Shown here piece by piece: positions 51,416-59,597 of a stretch of DNA of 64,000 bases. Location: the NCBI GenBank assembly GCA_016213625.1, contig JACQZZ010000109.1, positions 1-64,000 of the forward strand, written 5' to 3'. The notes beneath the pieces were generated by a model, which did not search any database, was not told the DNA's origin, and worked only from the letters and a program-made list of their open reading frames with translations. Within the stretch, counting starts at the first letter, position 1. Each line of letters begins with the position of its first letter. The stretch is from Actinomycetota bacterium (lineage in GTDB: Bacteria > Actinomycetota > Acidimicrobiia > Acidimicrobiales > Ilumatobacteraceae). The position numbers and the translations under genes are program-made.

Positions 51416-52305
51416 TCTGGGTGGTCAGTCCGATGATGTTCGACACCGAGTCGTACACGCGCCTTCGGCGCGAAGTGCATGATGCGGTGACGGCGTCCGG
51501 CGACACCCGCGAGTTGCGCTTCCTGGTGGTCGACGACTCGGCGGGCACCGACCCCGACGTCGCTCCACTGCAGGCGCTCGACGACGTCGAGGTGCTCACT
51601 CCCCCGTTCAACCTCGGTCACCAACGGGCCATCGTCTACGGCCTCCGTCACCTCGCGCCCACGCTGGCCAACGACGACGTCGTGGTCACGATGGACTCCG
51701 ACGGCGAGGACCAGCCGGCTGACGTGCCCCGGCTGCTCGCGGCCCTGCAGTCGTCGGGAGCCGCCCTGGTGCTGGCAGAGCGCACCAAGCGCTCCGAGCC
51801 GCTCCTGTTTCGGGTGCTGTACTCGATGTTCCGCGTGTTCTTCCGGTTCATGGCCGGCATCACCGTGCTGTCGGGCAACTTCGCCGGCCAGCGCGGCGAC
51901 TCGCTGAAGGCCACCGTGCACCATCCGAGCTTCGACCTCTGCTACTCGTCCACGCTGCTCGCGTTGCGACGGGCCACCACCACCGTGCCCTGCGCACGCG
52001 GTCGGCGCTTCGCAGGTCGGTCGCGCATGAACACCTCGTCGCTCATCGCCCACGGCATCCGCATGCTCATGCCGTTCTCCGAGCGAGTGGCCGCACGCAT
52101 GCTCGTCGTGGCCGCCGCGTCGTTCGTCGCCTTCGCGACGTTGCTCGTGCTCGCGGCGACGTCGGTCATCGCCGGGGCCTCGGCAGTCGCCCTGTCCGCC
52201 GCGGCCGGGGTGTTGTTCACCACCACGTTCATCAGCTTCCTGGTGCTCTTCTCCGGGTTCTCGCAGTCGTCGTCGGTGGCCATGAAGGGGCTCGGCACGC
52301 CGTGA
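51412..52305 (+). CDS. GT2 glycosyltransferase with two C-terminal membrane helices
   Basis: A 297-aa protein. The GT-A part has L-V-V-D-D-S-A-G near 38-45, F-N-L-G-H-Q-R-A near 66-73 and the metal motif M-D-S-D-G-E-D-Q-P near 94-102, a variant common in GT2 enzymes that make polyprenyl-phosphate sugars (ArnC/GtrB style). Residues about 215-285 are two hydrophobic helices. It probably loads a sugar on a lipid carrier at the cytoplasmic face. The GTG start overlaps the methyltransferase stop and its end overlaps the next membrane protein start (GTGA both times). Confidence 0.82.
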   Translation: MIWVVSPMMFDTESYTRLRREVHDAVTASGDTRELRFLVVDDSAGTDPDVAPLQALDDVEVLTPPFNLGHQRAIVYGLRHLAPTLANDDVVVTMDSDGEDQPADVPRLLAALQSSGAALVLAERTKRSEPLLFRVLYSMFRVFFRFMAGITVLSGNFAGQRGDSLKATVHHPSFDLCYSSTLLALRRATTTVPCARGRRFAGRSRMNTSSLIAHGIRMLMPFSERVAARMLVVAAASFVAFATLLVLAATSVIAGASAVALSAAAGVLFTTTFISFLVLFSGFSQSSSVAMKGLGTP

Positions 52306-54239
52306 CCGCGCGGCAGGCCACCTGGGCCCGCGCAGCGATGCTCGCCGCGGCCATCGTTCCCATCGTCGTCGCCATCGTGCGGGCGATCGTGCGGCACTGG
52401 TTCCCCATCGGCGACAACGCACTGCTCTACATCCGTGTGGTCGACGTGGGCACCGAGCATCACCCGTTGCTCGGGTCGTGGACCTCTGCGTCGTTGAGTG
52501 TCGGCGAGAACATGAACAACCCCGGGCCGATCTATCAGGATCTGGCGGCCCCGTTCGCGAAGCTGTTCGGACCCGGTCCCGGCGCCGCCCTTGGGGTCGG
52601 CACCATCAACATCCTCGCGGTGGTCGGCATCAGCCTCGCCGCCCGTCGCATCGGGGGCTGGCTCGCCGAGCAATGGGCGCTGCTGGCCGCCGTCGCACTG
52701 GCGTGGACCATGGGGAGCGAGCTGCTCATCGACATCTGGCAAGCCCACGCCCTGCTGCTGCCGTTCCTGCTGCTCCTCGTGCTGCTCGCGGGGCTGGCCG
52801 ACGGTCAGACCTGGTGCCTGGGCTGGTCGCTCGCCGTCGCCTCCCTGCTCGTGCAGACCCACATCAGCTACGCCTACGTGCTCGCCATCCTGTGGCCCGC
52901 CGCATTCGTCAGCTACCTGCTCGTGCGGCGTGGTCGACCTCATCTGCCCTGGCAACAGGCGCTTCGGTCGCGGCGGGCGCTGTACATCGCCGGCGCGATG
53001 CTCCTGCTGTGGTCGCAGACGCTCATCGAACAGTTCTTCGGCCCGGGCAAGGGCAACCTCAGTCGCCTCGCGGGCAACGCCGGCGGCGGAGATCTGCAGG
53101 TGGGCCTCCGCCAAGCACTCGGTATGAGCGCTCGCGTGTACACGCTCCCCCCGTGGTGGCTGCGCAGTGGGTTCTCGTCGTCGGTGCCCAGCACCCCGCT
53201 GTCGGGCACGCCCGAGCAACCCCGCATCGAGATCGCCAACCTCCCGAACACGCTGCTGGCAGTCGTGTCGCTGCTCGCGCTCCTTGCGCTCTTGGGCTTC
53301 GGAGTGGTCCGTCATCGCCGCGGCGAGCGCCACGTGCTCGCGAGTGCGTCGTTGGTGGCGTTGGTGGGCGTCGTCGGCAGCATCCTGGCCGTGTCGAAGC
53401 TCACCGTCGGGCCGGTCGGCCTCGCGGCACACCACGTCCGCCTGTTGTGGCCGCTCGCCGTCTTCGTGCACACCACCGCACTCGCCGTCGTCGTCGCCGA
53501 GGTGCGATCGCGCCTTCCCGAGCAGCTCCCCCGCTCCGTGCACTTCGTGCTGCCGGCCATCGCCGTCGTCGCCGGGGTCCTCGCCGTCCCGTTCCTCGCC
53601 CAGCCACAGGGTCCCGTGGCCGAGTACGCCACGATGCCGACGATGCGTCGCATCATGCCCCACATCGCGCAGCTGAAGGCGGTGGAGCCCGTGCTGTTCG
53701 ACATCAGCACACTGCGCCCGTTCGAGCCCTACAGCAGCACGATGTTGATGACCATGCAGGACATGGACATCGAGTTCCGGGTCGACGACGAAGGCATGGT
53801 GCGCCAACTCGGTGAGTCGCGTCGCGCCGACGGATCCGAGCCGGCCAGGGTGTTCCAGCTGCAGGGCCCGCAGGCCATCCTGTACGACGGCGACGCCTGC
53901 CTCGTGGCGCTGGCCAGCCAGCTCTCCCCCGCCGACGAGGCCACCGCACTCGAGTACGGCGAGCAACTCATCGACCGGCTCGTGCAGGGCTCGTTCGGCG
54001 TGGCCGACTCGGCGTTCGTCGACGGCGCGGAACAACAGCTCGCCGATCTGAACGCTGCCGTCGCCGGCGACCGCGAGGCCGCCCGCAAACTCGTGTACGA
54101 AGGCACCCTCAGCTGGTGGTACTACCACGGCCAGCTCGACGCCGCCGACGACCCGGCGCCGTTGTTCCCGCTGGTCGACACCTACCTCAACACGGCGTAC
54201 GCGCTCTTCAGCGACCAGTCGGCTCCCTGCCCCGGCTGA
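52302..54239 (+). CDS. Polytopic GT-C-like membrane protein (paralogue of 54244-56016)
   Basis: A 645-aa protein with about ten to eleven helices up to residue ~435 and a C-terminal extracytoplasmic domain of about 210 residues. The first loop carries H-W-F-P-I-G-D-N-A and R-V-V-D-V, then H-P-L-L-G and N-N-P-G-P-I; Q-T-H-I-S-Y follows a later helix. The same ordered motifs occur in the convergent neighbour, so they are paralogues. The acidic first loop suggests a lipid-linked sugar transferase, but this is inference and no standard family can be named. It closes the five-gene operon beginning at 48845. Confidence 0.75.
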   Translation: MTARQATWARAAMLAAAIVPIVVAIVRAIVRHWFPIGDNALLYIRVVDVGTEHHPLLGSWTSASLSVGENMNNPGPIYQDLAAPFAKLFGPGPGAALGVGTINILAVVGISLAARRIGGWLAEQWALLAAVALAWTMGSELLIDIWQAHALLLPFLLLLVLLAGLADGQTWCLGWSLAVASLLVQTHISYAYVLAILWPAAFVSYLLVRRGRPHLPWQQALRSRRALYIAGAMLLLWSQTLIEQFFGPGKGNLSRLAGNAGGGDLQVGLRQALGMSARVYTLPPWWLRSGFSSSVPSTPLSGTPEQPRIEIANLPNTLLAVVSLLALLALLGFGVVRHRRGERHVLASASLVALVGVVGSILAVSKLTVGPVGLAAHHVRLLWPLAVFVHTTALAVVVAEVRSRLPEQLPRSVHFVLPAIAVVAGVLAVPFLAQPQGPVAEYATMPTMRRIMPHIAQLKAVEPVLFDISTLRPFEPYSSTMLMTMQDMDIEFRVDDEGMVRQLGESRRADGSEPARVFQLQGPQAILYDGDACLVALASQLSPADEATALEYGEQLIDRLVQGSFGVADSAFVDGAEQQLADLNAAVAGDREAARKLVYEGTLSWWYYHGQLDAADDPAPLFPLVDTYLNTAYALFSDQSAPCPG

Positions 54240-54243
54240 CGGG

Positions 54244-56016
54244 TCAGAACGTGCCGGCGGGAGCGATGAACACCGCTGTCTCCTGGCCGAGCACCAGCAT
54301 GCGCGCCATCTTCTGCTCGGTGGCCGCCGGCACCCGCGGGTCGAGGGATGCGCCGAACAGGTTCGAGTCCACCATCTCGGCCACGTCGTCGAGGCCGGCC
54401 ACCGCGAGCTCGTCCATCACCTCGTCGTGCAGGCGGTCGAACTCGGCCAGCTCGTCGGCCGAGCGCGGCTCGAAGAACGCCACCTCCACGGCCCCCTCAC
54501 GATCACGCCACGCAGCCACGTTGATCCCGGTGGCGAACACGACTTCGGCGGTCGCCGACGACGGGTCGGTGATGCGGTGCGGAGTGACCGGCACCCGGTA
54601 CGTCTCGTACGCGCGGGCGTCGAAGCCGCGGCGCTCGAGCTCGCTGATGAGGCCGTACCCCTGCGAGCCGACGTAGTAGGCGTCGTTCCACACGACGGCA
54701 TACACGCCGTCCTTGCCGTCGGCCGCCCCCACACCGCCGGTCAGTGCGGCGGCGGTGTCGTCGAGCACGGCGTCGAGCGACCGTGAGAGCCGCGGCTCGG
54801 GTGGATCCACCATCGCCGCGTCCTTCACGAAGAAGACACCGGCCACCACCAGCACGGCGACGGCCACACGAGCCAGCGGCAGCGGGCGGCCGTCGCGCCG
54901 TTCCCACCACACGATCGCGGTCCACACCGATGCCGCCACCGCGAGCAGCGCGATGGACCACGACCACAGCGTGAGGTAATACCAGACCTTGCCGAAGATG
55001 CGGCCGGTGGACAGCACCGCCACCGCCACGCCGACCGCCACCACCGTGTGCAGGCGGACGAGGCGCCGGTCGCGCAACCGCCAGGCCACCACGAACGCTC
55101 CGATCCACACCAGGAGCACCACGGCGCCGATGGCCCACCGACCGCCCGCCAGGTCGTCGAGTGTGGCGAGGTGGTCGTCGTTGCGGGTCACCGTGCCCGT
55201 GAGCACGCGGGTGATGTCGAAATGGGCCAGTACGGTCTTGACGCCCACGCCGAACCCCACGGGGTCCTCCGGTGGGGAGAGGAAGTGACGACGCAACATG
55301 GTGATGTTGCCCGGATCGTGGCGGATCTCGTCGATGAACACCGGCAGCCACAGCACCGCGCCGAGACCCACGGCGAACGCCAGGCTGCGAAGGCCGTCTC
55401 GACGCCACACGACCACGCCGATCGCCACCGCACAGAGCACCACGCACAGGGCGAGGTACGGCACGTGCGTCTGCGCGCACAGGGTGGAGAAGCCCACCAG
55501 CGGCACCAACATCAGGTGGTCGCCGTCGAGCACGCTCCAGGCGGCGAGCAGCACGACCACGAAGCTCACCAGCGGGAGGTACGGGTTCCAGGGCTGGGTG
55601 AGCACACTCGCTCCCAGCCACGCCACCACGACCATCAGTACCGCACCCACGCCCAGCATCAGGCGACGACCGCCACGACGACCGGCGATCCACACCGCGG
55701 TCCAGGCGGCACCGACGTTGATGACGGCCGCGCCCACCAACAAGCCGTAGGCCGACCCACCGAACAGGCGGTACACCGGCCACAGCAGGTAGAAGCTCAA
55801 CGGCCCGGGGTGGCTGCCCTGATCGGGGAAGTTCCCGATGCGCCCTGGCAGCCCGATGAGCGGTGTGTGCGCCCCGAACACGTCGCGCACCCGCAGTTCG
55901 GTCATCGCCAGGTCGAGCACCGGCACCCAATGTGTCCGCGCCAGTGCCACCAGCGCCACGAGGAACGGCAACGCCAGGGCGGCGCGCACGGCCCAGGCCG
56001 CCCGGCGGTCGTTCAT
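54244..56016 (-). CDS. Polytopic GT-C-like membrane protein (paralogue of 52302-54239)
   Basis: A 590-aa protein from ATG 56014-56016. It has about eleven helices to residue ~400 and then a soluble C-terminal domain with G-S-Q-G-Y-G-L near 465. The first loop has H-W-V-P-V-L-D-L-A, R-V-R-D-V, T-P-L-I-G and S-H-P-G-P-L-S; Q-T-H-V-P-Y occurs later, matching its neighbour motif for motif. A GT-C-type transferase acting outside the membrane is likely. ATGA overlap links it to the upstream GT2 gene, which may provide its lipid-linked donor. Ends 4 nt from the convergent paralogue. Confidence 0.75.
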   Translation of the reverse strand: MNDRRAAWAVRAALALPFLVALVALARTHWVPVLDLAMTELRVRDVFGAHTPLIGLPGRIGNFPDQGSHPGPLSFYLLWPVYRLFGGSAYGLLVGAAVINVGAAWTAVWIAGRRGGRRLMLGVGAVLMVVVAWLGASVLTQPWNPYLPLVSFVVVLLAAWSVLDGDHLMLVPLVGFSTLCAQTHVPYLALCVVLCAVAIGVVVWRRDGLRSLAFAVGLGAVLWLPVFIDEIRHDPGNITMLRRHFLSPPEDPVGFGVGVKTVLAHFDITRVLTGTVTRNDDHLATLDDLAGGRWAIGAVVLLVWIGAFVVAWRLRDRRLVRLHTVVAVGVAVAVLSTGRIFGKVWYYLTLWSWSIALLAVAASVWTAIVWWERRDGRPLPLARVAVAVLVVAGVFFVKDAAMVDPPEPRLSRSLDAVLDDTAAALTGGVGAADGKDGVYAVVWNDAYYVGSQGYGLISELERRGFDARAYETYRVPVTPHRITDPSSATAEVVFATGINVAAWRDREGAVEVAFFEPRSADELAEFDRLHDEVMDELAVAGLDDVAEMVDSNLFGASLDPRVPAATEQKMARMLVLGQETAVFIAPAGTF

Positions 56017-56750
56017 CCCTTGGTGAACCGCTGCCGCAGGTCTCGCCAGCGGTCGAGGATGCCCCAACCGGTGACCAGCAGCATCGACTCGACGATGATT
56101 CGCGCCGACATCTTGCTGGTGCCCTTCTCGCGGTCCTTGAAGAGGATGGGTGTCTCGACGATGTTCGCTCCCGATCGGGCCAGCCGCCGGGTGAGCTCGG
56201 TGAGGAACGCGTAGCCCTCCGCCGCCGTGCTGGCCGGATCGATGCGCTGCAGCACATCGGCTCTGTACGCGCGGAAACCGGCCGTGCAGTCGCGCACCTT
56301 CGCTCCGAGCAACCACCCCGTGTACCGGTTGCCCCAGCGCGACAGCAGTCGGCGGCGCATCGGCCAGTCCTGCGTGCCACCCCCTGCGACGTACCGGCTG
56401 CCGATCACCACGTCGGCACCACCCTCGATGAGGCCGAGCATCGTGGGAATGACCGCAGGATCGTGCGAGAAGTCGCTGTCCATCGACACCACGACGTCGA
56501 AACCCTCGGCGAACGCCAACGCGAATCCGTGTCGGTACGCGGCACCCAGGCCGGGTCTGCCCTCGCGGTGGACCACCGTGACCTCGCCCAGCTCGGCCGC
56601 CGCCGCGTCGGCGAGCTCGCCCGTGCCGTCGGGGCTGAGGTCGTCGACCACCATCAGATGGGCCTCCGGCACCCTCGCTCTGAGCACCCTGAGCAGGTCG
56701 ACGATGTTCTCCCGCTCGTTGAACGTGGGGATGACGACGACCGGACGCAC
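56013..56750 (-). CDS. GT2 glycosyltransferase, polyprenol monophosphomannose synthase-like
   Basis: A 245-aa soluble GT2 enzyme. I-P-T-F-N-E-R-E-N at 7-15, V-V-D-D-L-S-P-D-G-T-G at 34-44, the metal-binding D-S-D at 91-93 (M-D-S-D-F-S-H-D-P), then G-S-R-Y and F-R-A-Y-R match dolichol/polyprenol-phosphate-mannose synthases (DPM1/Ppm1 catalytic domain). It should make polyprenyl-P-mannose for GT-C enzymes such as the PIG-V-like transferase. The GTG start at 56750 is supported by TAGCAT 8 nt upstream; the longer frame to 57092 runs over the divergent gene. No membrane helices are fused. Confidence 0.9.
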   Translation of the reverse strand: MRPVVVIPTFNERENIVDLLRVLRARVPEAHLMVVDDLSPDGTGELADAAAAELGEVTVVHREGRPGLGAAYRHGFALAFAEGFDVVVSMDSDFSHDPAVIPTMLGLIEGGADVVIGSRYVAGGGTQDWPMRRRLLSRWGNRYTGWLLGAKVRDCTAGFRAYRADVLQRIDPASTAAEGYAFLTELTRRLARSGANIVETPILFKDREKGTSKMSARIIVESMLLVTGWGILDRWRDLRQRFTKG

Positions 56751-56758
56751 GGCCAGCG

Positions 56759-56764
56759 ATGCTA
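56759..56764 (-). promoter_or_regulatory. -10 box of the polyprenol-mannose-synthase-like gene
   Basis: TAGCAT on the minus strand, 8 nt before GTG 56750. The divergent small gene has TACGAT at 56774-56779, 10 nt before its ATG. Confidence 0.5.
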
Positions 56765-56789
56765 CAAGGCCGATACGATTCCGGTGCTC

Positions 56790-57128
56790 ATGCGCCAGGT
56801 TCCCGCTCTCCCCATCGTCGGCTCGTTCGCCGAGCGGCTCCTGGTGGACGACCTTCCCGACCTGCAGCCCGCGCAGCGTCGCGAAGTGGTGGCCTTCATC
56901 GCCCATCGGGTCGATTCGCTGCCCAGCTTCACCCGCTTCGGGGTGCTGGCCATCGGCACCGTCTTTCGCATGCTCGTGGCCGTTCCCGGCGGCTGGCTCG
57001 GTGCCAAGCTGCTGATGAAGCTGCCGCTGCCCTTCGTGGGCGAGTACCCGCGCCTCATGCGGTCGTTGGGCTTCGCGTACGTGTGGGAGCACTGGCCCAC
57101 CACCACCCCCACCGGAGCCCTCGCGTGA
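56790..57128 (+). CDS. Small protein preceding a GMC oxidoreductase, possible partner subunit
   Basis: A 112-aa protein. It begins with a helical region containing P-A-Q-R-R-E-V-V-A-F-I, then a moderately hydrophobic stretch (about 48-75) and ends L-P-F-V-G-E-Y-P-R-L-M-R-S-L-G-F-A-Y. No family is recognised with certainty; the position and rough pattern recall small partner proteins that precede GMC dehydrogenases. The GTG of the GMC gene overlaps its TGA, so synthesis is coupled. ATG 56790 is the likely start, with GTG 56784 as alternative; upstream frame sequence to 55863 is shadow. Confidence 0.6.
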   Translation: MRQVPALPIVGSFAERLLVDDLPDLQPAQRREVVAFIAHRVDSLPSFTRFGVLAIGTVFRMLVAVPGGWLGAKLLMKLPLPFVGEYPRLMRSLGFAYVWEHWPTTTPTGALA

Positions 57129-58558
57129 GCCTCGACGCCGACATCCTCATCATCGGCAGCGGAGCCGGTGGCGCCACCACTGCCACCGTGCTCGCCGAGG
57201 CCGGCCTCGACGTGCTCATCGTGGAAGAGGGCGCGTGGGTGGAACAGGGCTCGGTCGTCCCGTTCTCGCTCGACCAGATGGACCAGCAGTACCGCTCCGG
57301 CGGCGTCACCGTCGCACTCGGCATGCCGTCCATCGCCTACACCGAAGGTCGATGCGCCGGCGGCGGCACCGAAGTGAACAGCGGGCTGTACTGGCGTCCG
57401 CCGGGTGAGCTGCTCGAACGGTGGCGCCACGACTTCCGCATCGCCGACTTCGACCCCGACGACCTGCTGTCCATCGCCGACGAGGTCGAGACCGCCATCA
57501 ACGTGCGCACCGTGCCGGGCCCACACAGCGCTCCCAGTGAGGTGCTCCGCAGCGGCGCCGCAGCGCTCGGGTGGCAGCACAGCGAGGTGCCGCGTTGGAT
57601 GACCTACCCTCACGGCGACGACGCCACGAAGGGCGAGCGGCAGTCGATGACCCGCACCTACTTGCCGCGGGCGATGAAGGCCGGCGCGCGGCTGGTCACC
57701 GGCCGTCGAATCGACCGACTCGTCATCGACGGCGGTCGCGCCACCGAGGCCATCGCTTCCCTGCCCGACGGCTCCACGGAGCGCATCACGTTCCGGCACG
57801 TGTTCGTGTGCGGCGGGGCCATCCAGTCACCGGCCCTCCTGCAACGGTCCGGCGTGAAGGGCCACATCGGTCGCACACTCGCCGTGCATCCCACCGTGAA
57901 GCTCGCAGCCCGCTTCGCCGATGAGCTCAACGTGCCCGACGACGTGCCCGTGCACCAGGTGAAGGAGTTCGCCCCCCACTTGTCGTTCGGCGGGTCGGCC
58001 AGCAACCCCGGCCTCGTGGCACTGAGCCTGCTCGACCAATGGCCCACCTTCCGTCGAGCCGTCACCGACTGGCCGCGCATGAGCGTGTACTACGCCGCGA
58101 TCACCAGCCAGGGCCGGGGACGCGTCATGTCGGTGCCGCGGATGAAGGATCCCATCGTCACGTATCGCCTCACCCACGCCGATCGTGAGCTCCTGCGCAG
58201 CGGCCTCGCCCGACTGGCCCTGCTCATGCTCGAGGCGGGCGCCGAGGAAGTGTTCCCGTCGTTCCGTGGTGCCCCGTCGGTGAAGAACCGGCGCGACGTC
58301 GCCACCATGCAACACGCGTTCAGCGCCACCAAGGCCACCGTGATGACCGTGCACCTGTGCAGCACCGTGCCCATGGGAGAAGTGGCCGAGCGTTGCGGCG
58401 CCGACTCGTTCGGTCGAGTGCACGGCTACCGCAACATCCACGTCAACGATGCCTCGCTGCTGCCCACGGCGCCGGGTGTCAACCCACAGGCGTCGGTGAT
58501 GGCATTCGCCATCCGCAACGCCCGCCACTTCGTCGCCACCGGAGGATCCCGTGCCTGA
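57125..58558 (+). CDS. GMC family FAD-dependent oxidoreductase
   Basis: A 477-aa flavoprotein. The dinucleotide motif G-S-G-A-G-G lies at 11-16, a G-R-C-A-G-G-G-T-E-V-N-S-G segment near 76-88 matches the second GMC signature, and the C-terminal H-V-N-D-A-S-L-L-P-T and N-P-Q-A-S-V-M-A motifs carry the active-site region. It should oxidise an alcohol group of a sterol-, alcohol- or sugar-like substrate. It overlaps a small upstream gene and, by 8 nt, a downstream epimerase/SDR gene, so the four genes form one unit. No signal peptide is seen. Confidence 0.9.
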   Translation: MSLDADILIIGSGAGGATTATVLAEAGLDVLIVEEGAWVEQGSVVPFSLDQMDQQYRSGGVTVALGMPSIAYTEGRCAGGGTEVNSGLYWRPPGELLERWRHDFRIADFDPDDLLSIADEVETAINVRTVPGPHSAPSEVLRSGAAALGWQHSEVPRWMTYPHGDDATKGERQSMTRTYLPRAMKAGARLVTGRRIDRLVIDGGRATEAIASLPDGSTERITFRHVFVCGGAIQSPALLQRSGVKGHIGRTLAVHPTVKLAARFADELNVPDDVPVHQVKEFAPHLSFGGSASNPGLVALSLLDQWPTFRRAVTDWPRMSVYYAAITSQGRGRVMSVPRMKDPIVTYRLTHADRELLRSGLARLALLMLEAGAEEVFPSFRGAPSVKNRRDVATMQHAFSATKATVMTVHLCSTVPMGEVAERCGADSFGRVHGYRNIHVNDASLLPTAPGVNPQASVMAFAIRNARHFVATGGSRA

Positions 58559-59597
58559 AACCTGGTCCGTACCGAACACCACCGTCGTCACCGGCGCCAA
58601 CGGCTGGCTCGGGCGTGCGCTCGTGCACCGCCTGCTCGCCGAACCCGGTCGCCGACAACTGCGGCTCCTCGCGCACAGCACCGCCGACGCGCACTCGTTG
58701 CGCGAGTTCGTCGGCCCCCGCAACGGCGTCGACATCCTCATCGGCGACGTGTCGCGAGCAGACACGGCCCAACGACTGTTGTACGGCGTGTCGAAGGACA
58801 CCGACGTGTTGCACACGGCCGGCGTCATCCACCCGACCAAGGTGCGCCAGTTCGCCGAGGTCAACACGAACGGCACCCGCCACATCACCGAGGCCGCGCT
58901 CGATGCCGGCGTGCGCCGGTTGGTGCACGTGTCGTCCAACAGCCCGTTCGGCACCAATCCCCACGCATCCGACACGTTCCGCGCCGACGAACCGTTCAAC
59001 CCGTACCTCGGGTACGGGAAGAGCAAGATGTTCGCCGAGGTGGCGGTCAACGAGGCCGTCGCCGCCGGCCTCGACGCCACCATCGTGCGCCCGCCGTGGT
59101 TCTACGGGCCCTTCCAGCCGCCACGCCAGACCACGTTCTTCCGGATGGTGCGCGCCGGCAAGTTCCCGGTCATCGGCAAGGGCGACCAGCGCCGCTCGAT
59201 GGTCTACGTCGACAACTTGGTCGACGGCATCCTCGCCGCGGAGCTCACTCCCGCTGCTCGCGGCAACGGCTACTGGATCGCCGACGCTCGCGCCTACACG
59301 GTGAACGAGATCGTCGAGACCGTCGGCCGGGCGTTGGTCGACGAAGGGCTGAGCGTGAAGCCGCCCACCACGCACCTACCCACGCTCGCGGCTCGTGTGG
59401 CCGAGACCGGCGACCGAGTGCTGCAGGCCGTTGGCGTGTATCAGCAGCAACTGCACGTGCTCGGCGAGATGGGCCACACCATCGCCTGCGACATCAGTCG
59501 TTCCACCGCCGAGATCGGCTATGAGCCGAAGGTGGAACTGTACGAAGGCATGCGCCGCAGCATCCGCTGGTGCCTCGATCAGGGCCTCGAGCTGTGA
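58551..59597 (+). CDS. NAD-dependent epimerase/3-beta-HSD-like extended SDR
   Basis: A 348-aa extended SDR. T-G-A-N-G-W-L-G at 14-21 binds the cofactor, a D-V-L-H-T-A-G segment follows near 84-90, V-S-S-N-S carries the catalytic Ser, and Y-G-K-S-K (about 149-153) the Tyr-Lys pair. R-P-P-W-F-Y-G-P is the usual substrate-loop motif. It could epimerise or dehydrogenate a nucleotide sugar or oxidise a 3-hydroxy lipid. The GTG start lies inside the GMC gene's last codons, and the stop overlaps the next SDR start (GTGA). Confidence 0.88.
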   Translation: MPETWSVPNTTVVTGANGWLGRALVHRLLAEPGRRQLRLLAHSTADAHSLREFVGPRNGVDILIGDVSRADTAQRLLYGVSKDTDVLHTAGVIHPTKVRQFAEVNTNGTRHITEAALDAGVRRLVHVSSNSPFGTNPHASDTFRADEPFNPYLGYGKSKMFAEVAVNEAVAAGLDATIVRPPWFYGPFQPPRQTTFFRMVRAGKFPVIGKGDQRRSMVYVDNLVDGILAAELTPAARGNGYWIADARAYTVNEIVETVGRALVDEGLSVKPPTTHLPTLAARVAETGDRVLQAVGVYQQQLHVLGEMGHTIACDISRSTAEIGYEPKVELYEGMRRSIRWCLDQGLEL

